From: an uncultured Clostridia bacterium | GTDB lineage: Bacteria > Bacillota > Clostridia > TANB77 > CAG-508 | Direction: 5' to 3' | Length of the DNA stretch: 64,000 bases | Assembly (NCBI GenBank): GCA_934129895.1 | Contig: CAKOWY010000001.1 | Span: 1-64,000 of the forward strand | Shown: positions 60,434 to 64,000 of the stretch, piece after piece | How the letters are laid out: each line of letters opens with the position of its first letter | Position numbering within the stretch: the stretch's first letter is position 1 | Made by a program: the position numbers and the translations under genes | Notes under the pieces: generated by a model | Database searches by the model: none | Seen by the model: the letters and a program-made list of their open reading frames with translations, nothing else | Told to the model about the DNA's origin: nothing

Positions 60434-60463
60434 TATAATATGAAATATTTTTCATGTTTATAA

Positions 60464-60492
60464 TTGACTTTTTATCTTTTTCAATATATAAT
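60464..60492 (+). promoter_or_regulatory. promoter TTGACT-N17-TATAAT of the TetR gene
   Basis: -35 TTGACT (60464-60469), -10 TATAAT (60487-60492), 24 bases before the start. Back to back with the ABC operon promoter; the palindrome TGAAA-N4-TTTCA (60441-60454) lies between the two. Confidence 0.75.
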
Positions 60493-60515
60493 TGATTTTA
60501 CAGAGGTGATTTTTA

Positions 60516-61121
60516 ATGTCAGAAATAAGAATTCCAACTCAAAAAAGGTCTATTGAAAAAAGAAACAAGATAATTGAAAAAGGTTTTGAATTAATTTGTG
60601 AAAAAGGTTATTATAATACTACTACTCCAGAAATTGCAGAATCTGCTGGAGTTTCAACTGGTATTATTTATCAATATTTTTCAGATAAAAAAGATATTTT
60701 AATTGAAGGTATTAAACAATATTCTAATAGTATTATGTTCCCTATGATTAATATTTTAGAAAATGAAAAAATCGAAATATCAAATTTAAAGAATGTTTTA
60801 AATAATGTTATTGATAGTTTTATCAATAAACATACTATGTCTAAAAAGGCTCATGAAGAACTTATTGCTTTATCTCATCTTGATGAAGATGTTGCTGAAA
60901 TTTTTAAAAATAATGAGTTTGAAATGTCTGAAAAGATTGTTTCTTTATTAAAAAATAATAATATTACTCCTTCTCATTTAAGAGAAAAAGTACATATTAT
61001 TATTGGTATTGTTGATAATTTATGCCACGAAGTTGTTTATCATAAACATTCTCAAATTGATTATTATGTTATGAAGTCTGAGGTTATTAATATTATTATT
61101 AATATTTTGAAGAACAAATAA
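60516..61121 (+). CDS. TetR/AcrR family repressor of the divergent ABC transporter
   Basis: A 201-residue regulator. The HTH is YYNTTTPEIAESAGVSTGIIYQYFSDKKDIL (about residues 28-58; T-x2-E-I-A..AGVS.G.IYQYF). The C-terminal half is all-helical and divergent, as in ligand-binding TetR domains. One of few plus-strand genes, divergent from the ABC operon across a 209-base region with two promoters and two palindromes, the usual layout for a local repressor. GAGGTG precedes the ATG. Confidence 0.92.
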   Translation: MSEIRIPTQKRSIEKRNKIIEKGFELICEKGYYNTTTPEIAESAGVSTGIIYQYFSDKKDILIEGIKQYSNSIMFPMINILENEKIEISNLKNVLNNVIDSFINKHTMSKKAHEELIALSHLDEDVAEIFKNNEFEMSEKIVSLLKNNNITPSHLREKVHIIIGIVDNLCHEVVYHKHSQIDYYVMKSEVINIIINILKNK

Positions 61122-61152
61122 GACAGAGAATTAACTCTGTCTATAATTTTTA
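61121..61152. terminator. terminator between tetR and the convergent lipid-anchored gene
   Basis: AGACAGAGTTAA-type stem: AGACAGAG (61121-61128) with CTCTGTCT (61135-61142), then ATAATTTTT on the plus strand. It overlaps the tetR stop codon. Confidence 0.75.
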
Positions 61153-61153
61153 A

Positions 61154-61912
61154 TTATTCGTTTTCTATTGTTTTTATAATTAAATCATCAAATGGTACTT
61201 CTGTATTTTCATAAGTAATATTTATGTTTTTTCCCTTTTCTAAATTCCCAATTATCTGAGTATTTTCAGTAACTGTAGCTCTTACTACAAATGGAATAAT
61301 ATATCCTGTATCAGAATTTGTATTATCTTCTAAATGATAATATACATATATTTCTTCTATATTATTTTCATTATCTTTAAAAATTTCTCCTATAGAAGCT
61401 TGTGATATAAGTGAATTTTCACTGCTTAATGACTTTCTTTTCATTTTATTATAATCATCTGCCTTTAGTACTACAATTGCATTATCCTTGGTATCCAATT
61501 CTTTTTCACCAACTTCTTTTATGTTCAAATCTCCTGTAAGAATTAATAAATCTCCTTCTTCAATATAATCTGTATCATACATTTCTAATGTAAAATAATC
61601 CATACATTTTTGTTTTTTGTTTTTAATAATGGCACTTGTATATTCAGGTATTTCATATCCATATTCTCCAAAATGTTGTCCGTTAAATATATATATACTT
61701 CCACTGTTTTTTATTTCTACATTTCCTAAAATACATACATTGTTTTCAGTTTTTATTACTTTACTTTCAAAATATTCTTGCATTACTTCATCTCTATTTG
61801 CATTTATTTCTTCTTTTTCCTTTTCTCGCTTTGTTTCTGCTATATTATAAGCAAATATTAAAATAATAATTATTATTATTACTATAAACAAAATTTTTAA
61901 TTTATTTTTCAT
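61154..61912 (-). CDS. membrane-anchored extracellular protein, unknown
   Basis: A 252-residue protein with one N-terminal anchor (about residues 4-24, IVIIIIIILIFAYNIAE) then a basic/acidic linker and a soluble domain. Visible stretches are NVCILGNVEIKNSGSIYIFN, EEGDLLILTGDLNIKEVGEK and GYIIPFVVRATVTENTQIIG. It may have strand-rich, OB-like folds. No catalytic motif is recognised. The second ATG (61910-61912) is preferred because AGGAG lies 7 bases before it. It follows the DUF1287 gene by 88 bases and could share its transcript. Confidence 0.6.
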   Translation of the reverse strand: MKNKLKILFIVIIIIIILIFAYNIAETKREKEKEEINANRDEVMQEYFESKVIKTENNVCILGNVEIKNSGSIYIFNGQHFGEYGYEIPEYTSAIIKNKKQKCMDYFTLEMYDTDYIEEGDLLILTGDLNIKEVGEKELDTKDNAIVVLKADDYNKMKRKSLSSENSLISQASIGEIFKDNENNIEEIYVYYHLEDNTNSDTGYIIPFVVRATVTENTQIIGNLEKGKNINITYENTEVPFDDLIIKTIENE

Positions 61913-62000
61913 TATCATTCTCCTATTTTATTAGTTTTCTTTTAATAATATACTTTTTTTATTTCTTGTCAATCTTAAGATAAAATAATTCTTTATGCTA

Positions 62001-62648
62001 TTAACTTATTCTATAATGACCAATAATATCTGTTTTAAGTTCAAGTATATCTTCCTCATAAGATGTCTGATATGGGTTTGAATGATGTATAATAAATGGT
62101 ATCCCATTTTTATTTCTTTTATCAGATATAATACCTATATGATTTTTAAATACAATAATATCTCCACCTTGCCATTCTTTAAAATCTTTAATATCATTTG
62201 TTAATGAAATTGCATTATTGTCAAAATATATTTTTAAATTTCTAACTCTTCTAAAGTCAATATTCTTATCTATTTTTTCTATATTATATTGTGATTGGTG
62301 TTCAATAATATCTGTATTTACCAGTTCTTGCAAATCATATCCTGCTCCCAATAGTCCAAAATCAACTACATCTGTACATACTCCATATTCGTCATTTGGA
62401 TATCCTGTATTATAATATTTACTCTTATATTTAGGCTTTGTTGCAATATATTTTCTCACATTTTCTAATATATCTGTTTGATCATCTGTACCGTCTCCAT
62501 CTTTATCTGTTTTACTTATATAATCTTCTATTCCAAAATCTTTATTTGTATATTTTCTATGTGGAATAAAATTAAACAAATACAATATTGAAAAAATTAT
62601 AATAATAAAAGTTATTATTAATATAGAAGTCATAATATTCTTTTTCAT
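62001..62648 (-). CDS. DUF1287 family protein, NlpC/CHAP-like fold
   Basis: A 215-residue protein with an N-terminal signal anchor (about residues 6-29). The DUF1287 core is YPNDEYGVCTDVVDFGLLGA (about 101-120; Y.n..GVCTDVV, with the likely nucleophile Cys), RRVRNLKIYF, WQGGDIIVFKNHIGIISDKR (His about 170) and FIIHHSNPYQ. A Cys-His arrangement like NlpC/P60-type peptidases suggests a cell-wall hydrolase outside the membrane. A calcium-like DKDGDGTDDQ loop lies at about 49-58, resembling an EF-hand or dockerin loop. AAAGGAGGAG precedes the ATG. Confidence 0.85.
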   Translation of the reverse strand: MKKNIMTSILIITFIIIIFSILYLFNFIPHRKYTNKDFGIEDYISKTDKDGDGTDDQTDILENVRKYIATKPKYKSKYYNTGYPNDEYGVCTDVVDFGLLGAGYDLQELVNTDIIEHQSQYNIEKIDKNIDFRRVRNLKIYFDNNAISLTNDIKDFKEWQGGDIIVFKNHIGIISDKRNKNGIPFIIHHSNPYQTSYEEDILELKTDIIGHYRIS

Positions 62649-62724
62649 TTTAATCTCCTCCTTTTATTGCTAATAATTATATATCTTCTCTATAATTAAT
62701 ACAATTAAGAATTTATTAATTTCA

Positions 62725-62775
62725 CAAAAAGCCCTCATGCAATACATTTCTGTAAAACATGAGGACTTTTCATTA
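62725..62775 (-). terminator. intrinsic terminator of the WHH nuclease gene
   Basis: Minus-strand stem AAGTCCTCATG with CATGAGGGCTT (one G-U), long loop, then TTTTT. It overlaps the end of the gene. Confidence 0.8.
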
Positions 62776-63531
62776 GTCGTCTTTACCTCCCCAAATTGCA
62801 AATCCACCTTTGTGGAATGTCTTTTCGTGTTTTTCTTTGTCTACCAATTGAAGTACACCAGGATTTTGGTGATGATGCCATACGTAATGTGCTGGTGTTT
62901 CTCCATGTTGCAGTGCTTTAATGTCATTTTTAGAAAGATTTAGCTTTTGTCTTAATTTAGAATTTTTTAGAATATCTTTATACAATTTATTATTGCACAA
63001 GATAAAATGCTGGTACCTAGAACGTCTATAATCAAGAACCTTGAGTTTTACTTTGTACTTTGATTTAAAGATCGGAAAACCTTTGCTATCAAAATGTACT
63101 TTTGTTACTCCATGTACTTGATTTGCCATACCAGGAAGTCCAAGTTTTAATCTCGGGAAATAATTGATTTGATTGATTTTTTTTATTGTTCTCAATCTTT
63201 TAGATATTCCAAATTTCCGACTAAACCATGTTTTTCTGTTCTGACGTTTTTCCTTGGCTAACCTTTTGATACAGTAAAAGCCAAACTCTCTTATCACTAT
63301 CATAAATAATACTAAGAAAGCTTTAACTGCAACATACTGCACTAACACACATACGATGATTTTCCACCACTCCAAATGTAATGCGAGTAGATAGAACAGT
63401 TGTACCACATAAGACAAAATAATCTCTGTTATACAGGCATACTTGTTCTTTTTCCGCAAAATCAATTGAATTGACAGTAAAATTTCTACTACGGACAAAA
63501 TTACGCTTGTGATAATGACAACTCCATGCAT
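62773..63531 (-). CDS. membrane-anchored HNH/EndoVII-type nuclease (WHH motif), toxin-like
   Basis: A 252-residue protein. Three hydrophobic segments lie at about residues 4-25, 33-53 and 57-78. A basic linker (RLAKEKRQNRKTWFSRKFGI) leads to a C-terminal nuclease: LPGMANQVHGVTKVHFDSKG, ETPAHYVWHHHQNPGVLQLV and KEKHEKTFHKGGFAIWGG. The WHHH and following H..H.GG are the catalytic and metal histidines of the WHH branch of the HNH superfamily, seen in polymorphic toxins. No immunity gene is recognised next to it. Less AT-rich than its surroundings. The ATG at 63529-63531 lies 8 bases after GGAGG. Confidence 0.78.
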   Translation of the reverse strand: MHGVVIITSVILSVVEILLSIQLILRKKNKYACITEIILSYVVQLFYLLALHLEWWKIIVCVLVQYVAVKAFLVLFMIVIREFGFYCIKRLAKEKRQNRKTWFSRKFGISKRLRTIKKINQINYFPRLKLGLPGMANQVHGVTKVHFDSKGFPIFKSKYKVKLKVLDYRRSRYQHFILCNNKLYKDILKNSKLRQKLNLSKNDIKALQHGETPAHYVWHHHQNPGVLQLVDKEKHEKTFHKGGFAIWGGKDD

Positions 63532-63584
63532 GTTCTTCTCCTCCATATTCATGTTTTAGAGTTTCCAACAACACTTAACTTTCA

Positions 63585-63613
63585 TATTATACTCCAAATT
63601 TCAAGTATAGTCA
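63585..63613 (-). promoter_or_regulatory. promoter TTGACT-N17-TATAAT of the nuclease gene
   Basis: -35 TTGACT (63608-63613), -10 TATAAT (63585-63590); start codon 54 bases downstream. Confidence 0.72.
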
Positions 63614-63693
63614 AGATTTTTATTTTGTTTCAATTTCGACACTCATTCTATATTTTTAATTATTATGCTTTAAAAAAATCTTTTGATATAAAA

Positions 63694-63816
63694 TTAATAT
63701 ATTCCCATTTCTGTTGATACAGTAATATACCAAAATAATGCTGTAACAATAGATATTATTCCTAAAGTAAGTGATGCAACAGTCATACCTGATTTATTTT
63801 TATTATTTTCTTCCAT
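63694..63816 (-). pseudogene. DUF4190-like membrane protein fragment
   Basis: A 40-residue frame: MEENNKNKSGMTVASLTLGI, then ISIVTALFWYITVSTEM and a stop. SGM..ASL.LGI.SI...LFWYI is the first helix of DUF4190 proteins, which normally continue into a second helix. Lacking the second half and a clear ribosome site, it is probably a truncated remnant, although a genuine micro-protein is possible. Confidence 0.5.
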
Positions 63817-63904
63817 TTAATAGTTTAGAATCAGTATAATAATAATGGTATGATGAATTTGTTTTTTGTGATTCAACCAATATAAAAATTTTATAATATA
63901 ACAA

Positions 63905-63937
63905 AAAGATGAGGGCACATTGCCCTCACCTTTTTTC
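63905..63937. terminator. GC-rich intrinsic terminator at the right edge
   Basis: GATGAGGGCA with TGCCCTCACC around a two- to four-base loop, with A/T runs on both sides. On the minus strand it closes the gene entering from the right edge. Confidence 0.8.
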
Positions 63938-63950
63938 AGTTATTTAATTG

Positions 63951-64000
63951 CTAACCACTTTCGTAATATTTTTTACCAGTACATCCACAGATCAAAGAAA
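63951..64000 (-). CDS. C-terminal end of an unidentified gene (cut by window edge)
   Basis: A minus-strand frame enters from the right edge as SLICGCTGKKYYESG and stops with TAG at 63951-63953, just before a strong terminator. CGCTGKKYY may be a cysteine-bearing tail. Too short to assign. Confidence 0.35.
   Translation of the reverse strand, partial: SLICGCTGKKYYESG

Noticed and set aside
45357..63531. The three less AT-rich single genes as a prophage or integrative element
   Set aside because: They are separated by ordinary AT-rich chromosomal genes, and no integrase, phage structural gene, conjugation gene or direct-repeat boundary is visible.
63323..63574. 83-codon frame overlapping the nuclease gene
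   Set aside because: It is in another frame of the nuclease N-terminus and has no support of its own.

Overview
The window comes from an AT-rich, low-GC Bacillota genome. Points in favour are codon use dominated by A/T, strong AGGAGG-type ribosome sites, sigma-A promoters of the TTGACA-N17-TGnTATAAT kind, an oxygen-independent class III ribonucleotide reductase, and a radical-SAM/SPASM enzyme. An uncultured or gut-type Clostridia-like anaerobe fits best, but no rRNA or housekeeping marker fixes the taxon. UGA reads as stop in all intact genes. Nearly every gene is on the minus strand, so the block probably lies on one leading strand. No rRNA, tRNA, CRISPR array, insertion sequence or prophage is visible.

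Layout. 1-5.0 kb: small accessory genes (VanZ-like protein, sugar O-acetyltransferase, RsgA GTPase, nitroreductase, MmcQ/YjbR, metallo-hydrolase). 5.0-8.75 kb: a decay zone with remnants of at least five genes (PPC/DUF296, O6-alkylguanine alkyltransferase, YxeA-like, an HxlR regulator without its recognition region, an unknown), an orphan MerR-type promoter and a candidate small RNA. 8.77-13.4 kb: a BceRS-BceAB peptide-resistance module whose permease is frameshifted. 13.5-18.4 kb: GNAT, YcxB-like, phosphatase, Nudix and other small genes. 18.4-25.1 kb: a complete vanG-type glycopeptide-resistance operon, vanR-vanS-vanW-vanG-vanXY-vanT, for D-Ala-D-Ser peptidoglycan ends. 25.2-33.7 kb: DUF4186, YbaK, two P-type ATPases (CtpE-like and MgtA-like), a TetR regulator, Tag glycosylase and an NTP pyrophosphatase. 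33.9-39.2 kb: a radical-SAM/SPASM enzyme coupled to an internally duplicated unknown protein, then nrdD-nrdG. 39.3-45.2 kb: a MacB-like ABC exporter with its own two-component system. 45.3-48.4 kb: two compositionally foreign single-gene cassettes around a MATE-kinase fusion. 48.4-57.3 kb: envelope lipid and metabolic genes (cardiolipin synthase, PAP2, undecaprenol/diacylglycerol kinase, aldolase, phosphoglycerate mutase, ZIP). 57.3-61.1 kb: a third FtsX-type ABC transporter with a divergent TetR. 61.1-64 kb: secreted or anchored proteins and an orphan membrane-anchored WHH nuclease.

The shared theme is cell-envelope stress: three ABC/permease systems with their own regulators, a glycopeptide-resistance operon and lipid-carrier genes. 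The most useful regulatory observations are these. (1) A 14-base motif lies 22, 22 and 23 bases upstream of the -10 elements of vanR, vanW and the distant CtpE-like ATPase gene, which suggests a VanR regulon reaching outside the van operon. (2) Two TTACA-N4-TGTAA boxes lie at the bce promoters. (3) TTCAAT-N5-TTCAAT repeats have identical geometry at both promoters of the MacB-like module. (4) A family of composite intergenic elements has a hairpin that ends one gene and carries the -35 box of the promoter for the next.
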